Assembly: GCA_038247995.1 (NCBI GenBank)
Contig: JBBRUG010000001.1
Span: forward strand, 8,842-72,841
Direction of reading: 5' to 3'
Origin: JBBRUG01 sp038247995
Lineage (GTDB): Bacteria; Chloroflexota; Chloroflexia; Chloroflexales; Chloroflexaceae
Length of the DNA: 64,000 bases
Position 1 is the first letter of the stretch. Every line of letters starts with the position of its first letter. The notes beneath the pieces are model-generated. The model ran no database searches, had not been told where the DNA came from, and saw nothing but the letters and a program-made list of their open reading frames with translations. A program made the translations under genes and the position numbers. This document shows, in pieces, positions 1 to 8,019 of the stretch.

Positions 1-2
1 TG

Positions 3-500
3 CTCTCGGTTGTTGTGCAGGGCGGCTGGCCGTTGTTTCGCCGCCAGGCCCGTCGGCGCACTGCCGAGCCGCTGCCGACACCCCCACCGGTTGCGGTGCA
101 TGTTGGTTTGGGAGGGCCGCTGATCGCGCTGACACCGGTATCGGCACTGGCCACGGCCGCGACCGAGCGGATCACCCTGGCCGAAATGCAGCAATTGCAA
201 GCTCAGGGCGAGCCGCTAGTATTAATTGATGTGCGCACCGAGCGCAGTTATCGCAGCAGCACCGAGATGGCGGCCGGAGCGCTCCGCATCGACCCTGATC
301 GCGCCGTTGCCGCGCTGCGTGCTGCCGGTGTGCCGCAGAATGCCTGGGTGGTGGCGTACTGTACCTGAATGAGCGAAGAAACAAGCGCCCGGGTGGCGCT
401 GGAATTGCAACGTGCGGGATGGTTGCGAGCGCGTGCGCTGGTAGGCGGTTGGAAGGCGTGGGCGGCGGCGGGGATGGCGATAGAAGAATTAAAAGTGTAA
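3..500 (+). CDS. Rhodanese-domain protein, 5'-partial, in-frame TGA (selenocysteine or nonsense)
   Basis: Sulfurtransferase-type rhodanese domain behind a short hydrophobic stretch and basic linker. The gene enters from the left edge, so its start is not visible. The domain shows VLIDVRTERSY, then VVAYCT, a TGA at 366-368, and in the same frame MSEETSARVALELQ and LVGGWKAWAAAGM, ending at TAA 498-500. From memory, many related rhodaneses read YC-x-C-P-x-E-x-TSARVA here, so the TGA falls exactly where the second cysteine is expected. A 6-bp stem with loop CGGGT starts 15 bases after the TGA, at about the spacing of a bacterial SECIS. Either this is a Cys-x-Sec selenoprotein or the gene carries one nonsense mutation. 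A protein ending at 368 would lose the C-terminal third of the domain. No selenocysteine machinery is in the window. Confidence 0.75.
384..400 (+). promoter_or_regulatory. Candidate SECIS-like hairpin after the in-frame TGA
   Basis: AGCGCC (384-389) and GGCGCT (395-400) pair perfectly around the loop CGGGT. The loop begins 21 bases after the TGA at 366-368. Bacterial SECIS elements are usually a stem-loop whose apical loop carries G residues about 16-37 bases downstream of UGA. The same bases encode conserved rhodanese residues (S-A-R-V-A) in GC-rich codons, so the pairing could be coincidence. Confidence 0.35.
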
Positions 501-560
501 AGTGAAAAATGCAAGATAAGGCAAGGTATTAGTCTATATTGCGTTTTCCGCTTTGCATGT

Positions 561-1898
561 TTAATTCTCGTTCAGCGGTAAATCGATCACAAAGGTCGCA
601 CCATTGTCCGGTGTGTCGGCGACGAAAATCGTGCCGTGATGCAGCGCAATAATGGCGTGCACGATATACAAGCCAACCCCAACCCCGCTAATCCCCTGGC
701 TGGTCGCATTGGCGGCGCGATAGAAACGCTCGAAGATCCGCGTACGCGCATCGAGTGGAATGCCGATCCCTTGATCAGTCAGTGTGATGCGGGCATTGGT
801 GTTGTTCCGTTCGAGCCGTAGGGTGATCGCGCCGCCGTAAGGGCTGTACTTTACCGCGTTCTGGAGCAGATTTTGCAGTGCCTGTTCGATCCGCAGCGGA
901 TCGCCGTCGATCAACAAGGCTTCGTCGCTCATATTCAGGTACAGAGTGTGTTGGGTCAATGTAGCTGTAGCTGCAACGTTTTCGTGCATGCGGCGCAAGA
1001 GTTGGCCAAGCTCGAAGCGCTCGTGGGCCAGCGGGCGTGGCTGATGGCTGAATTGGGTCGCATCGAGCAGCATATCAACCAGCAGATTCAGCCGCTTGGT
1101 CTGGCTATCGAGGGCCGCTAATCCTTGGACTAGCAGTTTGCCTTGCAGCTCGGCGTCATCGGCGCGCCGGCGGAGGATCTGGACCTGGGCGATCACCGCA
1201 GCGAGTGGCGTCCGCAGTTCATGGGCCACAATAGCCAGGGTTGCATCGCGAGCTTCGTTGGCGGCCCGCGCTTGTTGGCGGAGGCGCTGGTTATCGAGCA
1301 CCAAGGCGAGCCGCTGGGCGATCTCGGTTACGAAACTGCTGTTGGTCGCATCGAGTTGATGTTCAGCGTGCATTATGCCGATGCTGAGCGCTCCAATGGC
1401 GCGCCCCTGGATTATCAAGGGCAGGATGGCGCCCGTGCATACTTGGGGTGTGGCAAGCAGTTCGGCTTGGTTGGCATTGCCGGCGAGGGCGCTGCGCTGC
1501 GCCTGATCCATCACTGGATAAAACTCGGGCCGGCCCGTGCGGATCACCTGGGGCACGCCGACCGAAATGTTCGGGTCGTGCGGATCGCGCAGCAGCGTGT
1601 TATTGAGCAGCACGTTCAGTTGTGTATCGACGTGAGCGGTAACAAGCGTCTCGATAGCGCCGTTTGCTTGCACGATGTCGATGGAATACATATCGACGAC
1701 ATCAGGCAGCAGGCAGTTGGTCAGGCATGCGGCGAATGACTCGTCATCGACCTGAGCAAGCACAGTCGAAAATTCGGCAAGCCAATCCAGGCGCCGCTCG
1801 TGATGACTCCCTAACCCTAACGGTGCAAAAGGTGCTGCAAATGGCCTTGTTGGTGCGGAGGGCGCGCCATCGGTTGGTGGTGAGATACTCTCGTTCAT
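561..1898 (-). CDS. GAF-domain sensor histidine kinase
   Basis: Soluble two-component sensor kinase of about 445 residues. The N-terminal half reads as a GAF-type sensor (VCTGAILPLIIQGRAIGALSIG). It is followed by a HisKA dimerisation domain with the phospho-accepting His in VAHELRTPLAAV, and a HATPase_c domain with N box (NLLQNAVKYSPYGG), G1 (LTDQGIGIP) and G2 (GVGVGLYIVHAI). There is no clear membrane segment. I chose the ATG at 1898 because homology begins downstream. An upstream in-frame ATG at 1967 would add 23 residues, and neither start has a good ribosome site. No response regulator follows, so its partner is unknown. It is convergent with the rhodanese gene. Confidence 0.85.
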   Translation of the reverse strand: MNESISPPTDGAPSAPTRPFAAPFAPLGLGSHHERRLDWLAEFSTVLAQVDDESFAACLTNCLLPDVVDMYSIDIVQANGAIETLVTAHVDTQLNVLLNNTLLRDPHDPNISVGVPQVIRTGRPEFYPVMDQAQRSALAGNANQAELLATPQVCTGAILPLIIQGRAIGALSIGIMHAEHQLDATNSSFVTEIAQRLALVLDNQRLRQQARAANEARDATLAIVAHELRTPLAAVIAQVQILRRRADDAELQGKLLVQGLAALDSQTKRLNLLVDMLLDATQFSHQPRPLAHERFELGQLLRRMHENVAATATLTQHTLYLNMSDEALLIDGDPLRIEQALQNLLQNAVKYSPYGGAITLRLERNNTNARITLTDQGIGIPLDARTRIFERFYRAANATSQGISGVGVGLYIVHAIIALHHGTIFVADTPDNGATFVIDLPLNEN

Positions 1899-2094
1899 AA
1901 AACGTGCATGGTGTTGGATCGGCCCCAAAAGATTGTGTACGCTTGGCCGCAAATAACGAACGTTCATATATTGCGTCTATTGTACTCTGGTCAATCGTAC
2001 AACGGAGCTACCCAACGGTACCGCTCTTGGGTGTCCATCTATCTGGAAGCATACAGTGGATACCTGACCACCGACGATGGACGCCGGGACGATA

Positions 2095-2120
2095 GTCGGT
2101 GGTCGGTGGTCGGTGGTCGG
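2095..2120. repeat. Heptamer tandem repeat (GTCGGTG)
   Basis: Three full copies plus GTCGG of a 7-base unit, in the gap between two divergent kinase genes. An inverted partner (ACCACCGAC) lies just upstream near 2068, so the region can fold. Confidence 0.9.
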
Positions 2121-2242
2121 CATTTGTCTCGCGCCTCCATCAGCGCTCCAGCAGCCTGCTCACCAGCAGCGCGAGCAGGGCGTTGATGTTCATGCGGACC
2201 CAAATAGTATGCTGCGTAACCGTGCGGTATACTATACAAGCC

Positions 2243-2914
2243 ATGGACAGCAATAATCTCCAAAATGCGGGCCGTTTCTTAGAGATTGCCGAGCGCGAAG
2301 TTGGCCGGATCATCCTCGATATTCACGATGGGCCGGTGCAAAATATCTTCGCTGCGCTCTCGCAACTGGATGTCGCCCAGCGTCAACTCGCCGCGCAGCA
2401 CCCGGAAGACGACCTAGCGTTGATCCGGATTCGGCGTAGTATTGCGTTGCTTGAACACGCGCTCACCGACATTCGGACCTTTATGGGCGCCTTTCGCCCT
2501 CCTGAGTTTGAACGCCGCGACCTAGTGGCGATCCTGGAAGGGTTGGTGATCCAACACGAAGATCTAACCGGCAATGAGGTTCGCTTAAACCTGCTTGGCG
2601 AGGTGCCGCCGGTGGTTCTGCCGGTGAAGATCGGCCTGTACCGGATTTTGCAGGAGGCGCTGGCGAATGGTGTGCGCCACGGGCGGGCAACGCGGCAGAG
2701 TGTGACCCTCAGGGGTTGTGCCGAGTTGATCACGATGGAAGTCCACGATAATGGCCTGGGCTTTAATGTTGATGCGATCCTGCGCGAAGCACTTACCGGC
2801 CATTTTGGCCTGAAGGGGATGCGCGAACGAGTACACTTGCTTGGGGGGCAGTTCAGCATTAGCAGCACGCCTGAAGTCGGTACGTGCGTGACAGTGAGGG
2901 TGCCATGGCATTGA
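2243..2914 (+). CDS. NarL-type sensor histidine kinase
   Basis: Short cytoplasmic kinase of 223 residues with a HisKA_3 dimerisation domain (phospho-His in [13 protein letters not shown]) and a HATPase_c domain ([32 protein letters not shown]). This is the core of the NarX/DegS/LiaS class, here without a membrane or input domain, so the signal is probably cytoplasmic or brought by a partner. The ATG at 2243 begins [10 protein letters not shown]; longer in-frame extensions run into the low-complexity repeat at 2095-2120 and are unlikely. Its 3' end overlaps the next gene by 10 bases, so the response regulator at 2905-3534 is its evident partner. Confidence 0.88.
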   Translation: MDSNNLQNAGRFLEIAEREVGRIILDIHDGPVQNIFAALSQLDVAQRQLAAQHPEDDLALIRIRRSIALLEHALTDIRTFMGAFRPPEFERRDLVAILEGLVIQHEDLTGNEVRLNLLGEVPPVVLPVKIGLYRILQEALANGVRHGRATRQSVTLRGCAELITMEVHDNGLGFNVDAILREALTGHFGLKGMRERVHLLGGQFSISSTPEVGTCVTVRVPWH

Positions 2915-3534
2915 TTCGGGTCTTTCTCGCCGACGATCACGCCCTGGTCTTGGAGGGGTTGCGTTCGTTGATCGATGCCGAGCGTGATCTGGAGGTCGTC
3001 GGCGTCGCCAGCGATGGTGAGACGGCCTTAGCCGCAGTCCAAGCCTTGGCCCCCGACGTGCTCGTGCTCGATCTGCAAATGCCGCAGTTGAGCGGCTTAA
3101 CCTGTTTAACTCGCATTCGGGCAACAAATTTGCCCACGAAGGTATTGGTGCTTTCGGCCTTCTACGACGGCGACACGATCCAGAGCGCGCTCGAAGCCGA
3201 AGCCGATGGGTTTGCGCTGAAGACAGAGCCGCCCAGTCAGACGATCGCTTGTATTCGCCAGGTCTATCAAGGCCAACTTGTGTTTCCTCAGGCCGCCAAA
3301 CGCTGGCTACGCAGTCAGCGTCGGCGCCCAGGCGTCGATCTCTCCGAGCGCGAAGACGCTGTGCTGGGCCTGCTGGCTCAGGGGCTCACCAATACCCAGA
3401 TCGCGCGCGAGCTTGTGGTGAGCGAGAATACGGTCAAGTTTCACTTGCAGAATATTTACCAGAAGCTAGGCGTGACTAACCGTACCGAAGCGGCGGGGAT
3501 CTATTTTAAACTTCGTCAGGGAGCGCAGCAATGA
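2905..3534 (+). CDS. NarL/FixJ-family response regulator
   Basis: Two-domain DNA-binding response regulator of 209 residues. The receiver domain begins [18 protein letters not shown] (acidic pocket DD), with the phospho-acceptor Asp in [13 protein letters not shown] and the conserved Lys in ALKTEPPSQ. The C-terminal LuxR-type helix-turn-helix reads [18 protein letters not shown] and [15 protein letters not shown]. The start overlaps the end of the upstream kinase, so the two are translated together as a two-component pair. The targets are not evident. A small membrane protein follows with an ATGA overlap. Confidence 0.93.
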   Translation: MALIRVFLADDHALVLEGLRSLIDAERDLEVVGVASDGETALAAVQALAPDVLVLDLQMPQLSGLTCLTRIRATNLPTKVLVLSAFYDGDTIQSALEAEADGFALKTEPPSQTIACIRQVYQGQLVFPQAAKRWLRSQRRRPGVDLSEREDAVLGLLAQGLTNTQIARELVVSENTVKFHLQNIYQKLGVTNRTEAAGIYFKLRQGAQQ

Positions 3535-3797
3535 CGATTGTGCTGTTCTTGATTGCCGCTGTGATCATGGTCGGCCTAATCGGGCTGATCTGGCGCGTCT
3601 GGCAGAGCTATGTTCAAGTTACTCCCGCCGACGAAGCGTTTGAGCGCGAGATTGCAACCCTCAATGATAGTCAGGCCAACCGGATCAGCGACCAGCAACT
3701 CACCCGCCCAATCGACACCGATACGGGGTGGGATCTGATGGTCAAGCGTGGCCAGGAAGGCTCCCGCCGCCGTCGTCGCCGGCGGCCACCACGCTAA
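3531..3797 (+). CDS. Small single-pass membrane protein of unknown function
   Basis: Protein of 88 residues whose ATG overlaps the response-regulator stop (ATGA), so it is co-transcribed and probably translationally coupled. Residues 3-23 form one hydrophobic segment ([18 protein letters not shown]). An acidic region, then a very basic Arg-rich tail ([11 protein letters not shown]) follow. The tail would lie on the cytoplasmic side by the positive-inside rule. I do not recognise a family. Its place behind a sensor/regulator pair suggests a role in that signalling unit, but nothing in the sequence proves it. Confidence 0.65.
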   Translation: MTIVLFLIAAVIMVGLIGLIWRVWQSYVQVTPADEAFEREIATLNDSQANRISDQQLTRPIDTDTGWDLMVKRGQEGSRRRRRRRPPR

Positions 3798-3869
3798 GGG
3801 TTCATCCATTGTAGCGCAATAGGGGTGATACGATCACCCCAACTCGTTCCCATGCAACGTACCGCATTG

Positions 3870-3949
3870 GACGACCGACGACCGACGACACATGCTTCGT
3901 CGTCGGTCGTCGGTCGTCGGTCGTCGGTCGTCGGTCGTCGGTCGTCGCT
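3870..3949. repeat. Heptamer array (CGTCGGT) with inverted copies forming a 20-bp hairpin
   Basis: Six perfect CGTCGGT units and one variant run from 3901 to 3949. The reverse-complement form of the same repeat occupies 3870-3889 and pairs perfectly with 3899-3918 across a 9-base loop (ACATGCTTC). It lies between two convergent genes (ends 3797 and 3981) and could act as a bidirectional transcription barrier, though it has no T-run. Confidence 0.92.
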
Positions 3950-3980
3950 GCTCATGTGATCGCACCATCAATAGTTGGTA

Positions 3981-4439
3981 TTACGCCTCAGGCACCTTCG
4001 GGCGGATCACCAGCACCGGCACCGGGGCTATTTGCACTACCTTCTGGGTAACGCTGCCGAATACGAAGCGGCTGATCCCGCTGCGCCCGTGCGTCGCAAT
4101 CGTGATCAGATCAACGCTCTGGCTTTCGGCGTAATCGAGCACGGCGTCGGCCGGCGGCAGATTGCTGATCTCGATGGCCACTGTGTAGCCCTCGGCGCGG
4201 AACTCAGCGGCGATCCGGTCGAGATAGTCACGCGCTTCGGCTTCGAGCGTTTCCATCGCGTCGACGGTTGAGGTTGCCATCAGCCCGCTATAATCGACGC
4301 TGGTTGTGAAGATCGGCGGCACAGCGCGCAGCAAGGTGATGCGCATCGTGCCTTCGTTGGCGGCGATTGCGTGGACGTGCGGGAGTACTTGCTCAGCCAG
4401 GGCCGAGCCGTCTAGGGGCACCAGAATATGGCGGTACAT
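3981..4439 (-). CDS. Universal stress protein (UspA family)
   Basis: Single-domain universal stress protein of 152 residues. It opens MYRHILVPLDGSALAEQVLP and carries the ATP-binding type signature THGRSGISRFVFGSVTQKV before VPVLVIRP, so it is likely a nucleotide-binding stress protein of the cytoplasm. The start at 4439 is fixed by a strong ribosome site (TAGGAGG) a few bases upstream. The gene stands alone on the minus strand and is convergent with the two-component operon across the repeat at 3870-3949. Confidence 0.92.
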   Translation of the reverse strand: MYRHILVPLDGSALAEQVLPHVHAIAANEGTMRITLLRAVPPIFTTSVDYSGLMATSTVDAMETLEAEARDYLDRIAAEFRAEGYTVAIEISNLPPADAVLDYAESQSVDLITIATHGRSGISRFVFGSVTQKVVQIAPVPVLVIRPKVPEA

Positions 4440-4553
4440 AGTAGTCCTCCTACTTCTTCGTAGGCCGCCTCCCAATTGGAGGCGCTGGTTGATCACCTTC
4501 GTTTACAGACAACGCATTTCTCCAGCTACAGCCAGCCATACACCGAGCGCATG

Positions 4554-4883
4554 TTACAATTGGTCGCCCAATGTGCGGTGGTGTTCCCACTGTCTGTCGC
4601 CGTCGATCGTCTGGACGATAGTACCCTCACGGGTTAGCAGCAGCCGAAAGGAGTGCCGTAGGGCGCACGTAGGCACGGAACAGGTGCTTGCATCAGTTAC
4701 ACCGTGGGGGCAATCTTCTTCACGATGGCAACTGGCTACCGAAATGGCATAACGTGGCGCATCCGGCGGGCCGTCGAGTTGCTGGAGTTGCAACGGCAGA
4801 TCGGCCAGATCAGGGGCGAGTGTCCGCAGATGCTCGCGTGCCACGGCAAGCATTGGGTGCGGAGGACGCTTGGGGCGGGCCAT
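4554..4883 (-). CDS. Conserved hypothetical, Cys-rich
   Basis: Protein of 109 residues preceded by AAGGAGG, which fixes the ATG at 4883 (MARPKRPPHPMLAVA). I recognise no family. The middle holds four cysteines, CHREEDCPHG followed by STCSVPTC, spaced so that they could bind a metal or Fe-S centre or form disulfides. The C-terminal part looks like two beta strands (HSFRLLLTREGTIVQTIDGD). There is no signal peptide or membrane segment. The cysteine-based suggestion is inference only. Confidence 0.6.
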   Translation of the reverse strand: MARPKRPPHPMLAVAREHLRTLAPDLADLPLQLQQLDGPPDAPRYAISVASCHREEDCPHGVTDASTCSVPTCALRHSFRLLLTREGTIVQTIDGDRQWEHHRTLGDQL

Positions 4884-5174
4884 AGGCAATCCCTCCTTGG
4901 GCTTCCTGCACGTATACTCTGCGTGCTCAACGAAGCTCGATTCAACACTAAAGATACTTTGAGATCCCAATTGCAGCATAGCACCTGGCGCCCGGGAAAC
5001 ATGGAGGCTTCCCACAACAATGGGTTAAGATGCGTTGTCTGAATGGATCGCTGATCCGCAGATTGCGGAACAAGACGAAACACGTCGGTTGGTCGAACAT
5101 GACAATTCAGGGTGGATGATCACCGGCGGGCGGATCGCGTTTCTACTGTATTAGCGTACATGATCGGGGCATGC

Positions 5175-5558
5175 ATGTTTCAGGGATTCCGGGCCTTCAT
5201 TTTGCGTGGGAATGTGATCGATCTGGCGGTGGCGGTGGTGATCGGGGCTGCGTTTGGCAGTGTTGTGGATGGCTTTACGGCAGCGTTTATCGACCCTTTG
5301 CTCGCGCTGATTCTGGGCGGTGGCGGCGAGGCATTGGCCGGGGTGACCCTCGGCGTCTTTCCGGTTGGCCTGTTCCTTTCCTCATTGCTGAACTTCGTGC
5401 TCAAGGCTGCGGTGATCTATTTCTTTGTGGTGCGGCCGTTTTCGGCCTGGGCGGCGCGGCTTGCAGCCCAACCGGCGCCGACAGAACCACCTGCGCCCAC
5501 TGAGGATCAGAAGCTGCTCTCCGAGATCCGCGATCTGCTCAAGGAGCAGCGTACATAA
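5175..5558 (+). CDS. mscL: Large-conductance mechanosensitive channel MscL
   Basis: Inner-membrane channel opened by membrane tension to release solutes on hypo-osmotic shock. The 127 residues match the family length and layout: MFQGFRAFILRGNVIDLAV at the N-terminus, TM1 (AVAVVIGAAFGSVVDG), a periplasmic loop, TM2 (LFLSSLLNFVLKAAVIYFFVV), then a Pro-rich linker and an amphipathic helix (TEDQKLLSEIRDLLKEQ) that forms the cytoplasmic bundle. The ATG at 5175 matches the usual MF-x-x-FR start; an in-frame ATG at 5160 would add five residues. A hairpin follows, beginning at the stop codon. Confidence 0.95.
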   Translation: MFQGFRAFILRGNVIDLAVAVVIGAAFGSVVDGFTAAFIDPLLALILGGGGEALAGVTLGVFPVGLFLSSLLNFVLKAAVIYFFVVRPFSAWAARLAAQPAPTEPPAPTEDQKLLSEIRDLLKEQRT

Positions 5559-5611
5559 GCCAGGACGCAGTCAGTATGCGGCATGCGGCAGGTTCTGCTT
5601 CGTCCTGGCTT
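5557..5611 (+). terminator. Hairpin after mscL containing short repeats
   Basis: AAGCCAGGACG (5557-5567) pairs with CGTCCTGGCTT (5601-5611). The loop carries two ATGCGGC heptamers. The stem begins inside the mscL stop codon. There is no strong T-run, so it may terminate transcription poorly or serve as a 3' stabiliser. Confidence 0.5.
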
Positions 5612-5777
5612 CCTGCGCCATGTCGCCTGCCACCGTTGCCAGGTGGTTGCCGATCCGCCCGAAGATGCGGAAGCAGATTGAAGATGCGCGTCACGGCATC
5701 AGCGCAGCGCTGAAGGCGAGCAGGTGTACGCGGCCCCCACGATGGCGCCAGGGCAGTACCAGAAAGAAGGAGGTTTT

Positions 5778-6074
5778 ATGGACATCAAAGAGCTTACCGA
5801 TCTGGTCAACCAGTTCGTTACGGATAAAGGCTGGTACGCCGCCGACGCAAAGTTTGCCCAGACGCCGCGCAATATCGCTATTTCGGTGGCGGTGGAGGCG
5901 GCTGAGATTCTGGAACATTTTCAATTTGCTGAGGCCCCAACCGACAAAGCCGAACTGGCCGGCGAGCTTGCCGATGTGTGCCATTACCTCTTCCAATTAG
6001 CGTATCTGCTTGAGATTGACCTTGAAGAAGCGATTCTCCTCAAGCTCAAACAGAACTACGATCGGACGTGGTAA
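5778..6074 (+). CDS. MazG-like nucleotide pyrophosphohydrolase
   Basis: All-alpha NTP pyrophosphatase of 98 residues, similar to the small dCTP-pyrophosphatase/MazG-like class that hydrolyses non-canonical or excess (d)NTPs to monophosphates. The Mg-binding acidic motifs are visible: VAVEAAEILEHFQF (E-x2-E type) and ELAGELADVCHYLFQLA (E-x2-D type). The ATG at 5778 follows AAGGAGG. Its 3' end overlaps the convergent gene at 6046-6597 by 29 bases, so the two transcripts would be antisense to each other there. Confidence 0.85.
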   Translation: MDIKELTDLVNQFVTDKGWYAADAKFAQTPRNIAISVAVEAAEILEHFQFAEAPTDKAELAGELADVCHYLFQLAYLLEIDLEEAILLKLKQNYDRTW

Positions 6075-6597
6075 TTTTAACCAGGGTACGCCACCAGTTA
6101 CGCAGCCGCGCTTGGATGGCCAGGGCGTTCTTGATTTCTTGGGGCAGGTGGGTGTGCCAGTAGTGCGTTGTTTTGGCAACGGCAGTGACGACATTCTTAA
6201 TTTCGCCCTTGAGGGTATAGCCGGCCCCCACAGGTAGCCACACTTGCTCCACTTCGGCCCGGGCCGCCACATTTTCCTCGCGGATCGCTTCGGCCAGCCA
6301 TTCGGCCATGCCGGGGTGTGGGCAACGGAGCGCAACCCAGCCCGGCGCGGCGGGAAAAACGGGCAACCGGCTTACGAGCGTGATGCCGCGCATGATCTCG
6401 TCGGCCACAGCCTGATAGGTCGGATCTGAAGGATCGGGGTTGGGGTCGCCCTCAAGCAGGGTCGCTCGGTGCGGTGGGCCGCCCGCACGCGGCAGGGCGC
6501 AGAAGTTATCCCACATATTGCCCCAATCGACACTGCCGTCGGAGGCATATTTCATCGGAGCCGAGGCCATTGGTGCGGCTTTGTCGCTGGTTGTCAT
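6046..6597 (-). CDS. Conserved hypothetical protein
   Basis: Protein of 183 residues with no recognised domain, no signal peptide and no membrane segment. It has an aromatic-rich N-terminal part (GSVDWGNMWDNFCALPRAGG) and a C-terminal region with paired histidines (THYWHTHLP). The ATG overlaps the stop of the upstream TPR gene (ATGA), so the two are translationally coupled and probably work together. Its 3' end overlaps the convergent MazG-like gene. I cannot assign a function. Confidence 0.65.
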   Translation of the reverse strand: MTTSDKAAPMASAPMKYASDGSVDWGNMWDNFCALPRAGGPPHRATLLEGDPNPDPSDPTYQAVADEIMRGITLVSRLPVFPAAPGWVALRCPHPGMAEWLAEAIREENVAARAEVEQVWLPVGAGYTLKGEIKNVVTAVAKTTHYWHTHLPQEIKNALAIQARLRNWWRTLVKITTSDRSSV

Positions 6598-7922
6598 TGG
6601 GGTAATTTCTCCAGCACGCGCTGCGCTTCGGCAACGCCGAGCGGCGCGAAGTGTGGATTGATGGCCAGTGCGGTTTCCAGATGCGTCCGTGCGGTGTTCA
6701 GATCGCCATGCGCATAGGCGATCATGCCAGCGTGGAAGTGCAGGCGCGCATCACGTGTGCCGAGACGTAACGCTTCAGCGCTGTAACGGGCTGCCTCTGC
6801 GTAGTCACCGTTGCGATACAACGCCCAGGCCAGCGTATCGGCGGCGTAGATGTTGGCTTGGCGCTCATACGCCGTACGGGCCAGCGCCACCGCAGCAGCC
6901 GAATCACGGCCGTGATCAGCTTCGAAGCGCGCCAGTTCCAGATCGACATCGACACCGGCGGCGGTGCTGAGTTGCTGCATCGCCCGGACCACCGCGTACT
7001 GTTCCTCGGCAGCCGCAACGTGGCCTTGCGCGGCTTCCCATTCCCCAAGCGCAATCAGAAATTCGGGGAGGGGCAGGCGCGTAACGACCTGACGGTACAA
7101 CTCGCGAGCCGGCTCGGTTTCGCCCCGCGCTGCATAGACATGTGCCAGCCCGGCGCGGGCGTAGGGGTAGTCGGGGCGGCTCGCCAGCACAGTGCGATAC
7201 TGGTTTTCGGCCTGCGCAAGATCGCCCTGGTTTAAGTAGAGATTCCCAAGCTGGACACGCGTCCAGAAGCTATTTTCACCGCCGGAAGCGCCCGCATCGA
7301 CGGCCAATTCCATTGCCTCGATCGCGCCGGCCATGTCGCCGTGTAACTCGCGTTGGTAGGCGACGCGGCTGTACGAGTTCAGATCGGGCCGAATATCAAC
7401 CATACGCTGCACGGCCTCAAGCGCCGCATCGTACTGCCCCAACTCGGTATAGGCGTCGGCCAGCACGCCATAGACCGCCGCGCGTGTCGGCGCTACGGCC
7501 TGGGCGCGTTGGCCCCATGCAACGGCTTCAAGGAACTGATGCCGTGCCAGCGCCAAAATTCCCTGGCCAATCAGCGCCTCCAGATGCGCCGGATCGTGCT
7601 TCAAGGCGGTGGCGAAGGCAGCCTCGGCCTGTGGATAGAGGTTCGGGTCGCCGGTTTCGCGCACCTGTTGGAGCAGCGCCAGCCCGAGCGTGGTGTTGGT
7701 GTGTGGGTTCGTCGGTGCCTGGCGCAACTGGGTACGCAGCCGATCAATCAACTGCGGATCGCTCAATTCACGCGGCAGCGGCGCCGGCGCAATCCGCTCG
7801 ATGCTCGCCGGCCCAGGGCGCGGTTGCTGCATCTGCGGAAGTTGGCTTGCGGCCACCATTGCCAGTGCAAGCAGTGCGGCGAGTAGCATAAGCTCAGGGC
7901 GACGGTTGGCGAGTAAGCGCAT
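6594..7922 (-). CDS. Membrane-anchored TPR-repeat protein
   Basis: Protein of 442 residues. The N-terminus (LANRRPELMLLAALLALAMVAASQL) is an uncleaved anchor or signal peptide. The rest is made of tandem tetratricopeptide helices with the usual A/G-x3-Y/L-x-L pattern, for example LALLQQVRETGDPNLYPQAE and LGNLYLNQGDLAQAENQYR. TPR arrays hold protein partners together, here outside the cytoplasmic membrane. It is followed with an ATGA overlap by the unknown gene at 6046-6597 and preceded by a DUF4331 gene with an inverted repeat between, so the three may form one operon. The specific role is unknown. Confidence 0.85.
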   Translation of the reverse strand: MRLLANRRPELMLLAALLALAMVAASQLPQMQQPRPGPASIERIAPAPLPRELSDPQLIDRLRTQLRQAPTNPHTNTTLGLALLQQVRETGDPNLYPQAEAAFATALKHDPAHLEALIGQGILALARHQFLEAVAWGQRAQAVAPTRAAVYGVLADAYTELGQYDAALEAVQRMVDIRPDLNSYSRVAYQRELHGDMAGAIEAMELAVDAGASGGENSFWTRVQLGNLYLNQGDLAQAENQYRTVLASRPDYPYARAGLAHVYAARGETEPARELYRQVVTRLPLPEFLIALGEWEAAQGHVAAAEEQYAVVRAMQQLSTAAGVDVDLELARFEADHGRDSAAAVALARTAYERQANIYAADTLAWALYRNGDYAEAARYSAEALRLGTRDARLHFHAGMIAYAHGDLNTARTHLETALAINPHFAPLGVAEAQRVLEKLPQ

Positions 7923-7948
7923 AAGAAACCTCGCTCTTCAGGGGTTGT

Positions 7949-7992
7949 GTTCCCTATTGCAGACCTGGGTTTCCAAATCAGCAATAGGGAAC
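7949..7992. terminator. 12-bp perfect inverted repeat between DUF4331 and TPR genes
   Basis: GTTCCCTATTGC (7949-7960) and GCAATAGGGAAC (7981-7992) flank a 20-base loop. It lies downstream of the DUF4331 gene and just upstream of the TPR gene on the minus strand. Without a U-run it is as likely to be an intercistronic attenuator or an mRNA-end stabiliser as a full terminator. Confidence 0.6.
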
Positions 7993-8019
7993 ACGCACTA
8001 TCGTGGCGAACGGCGTACG

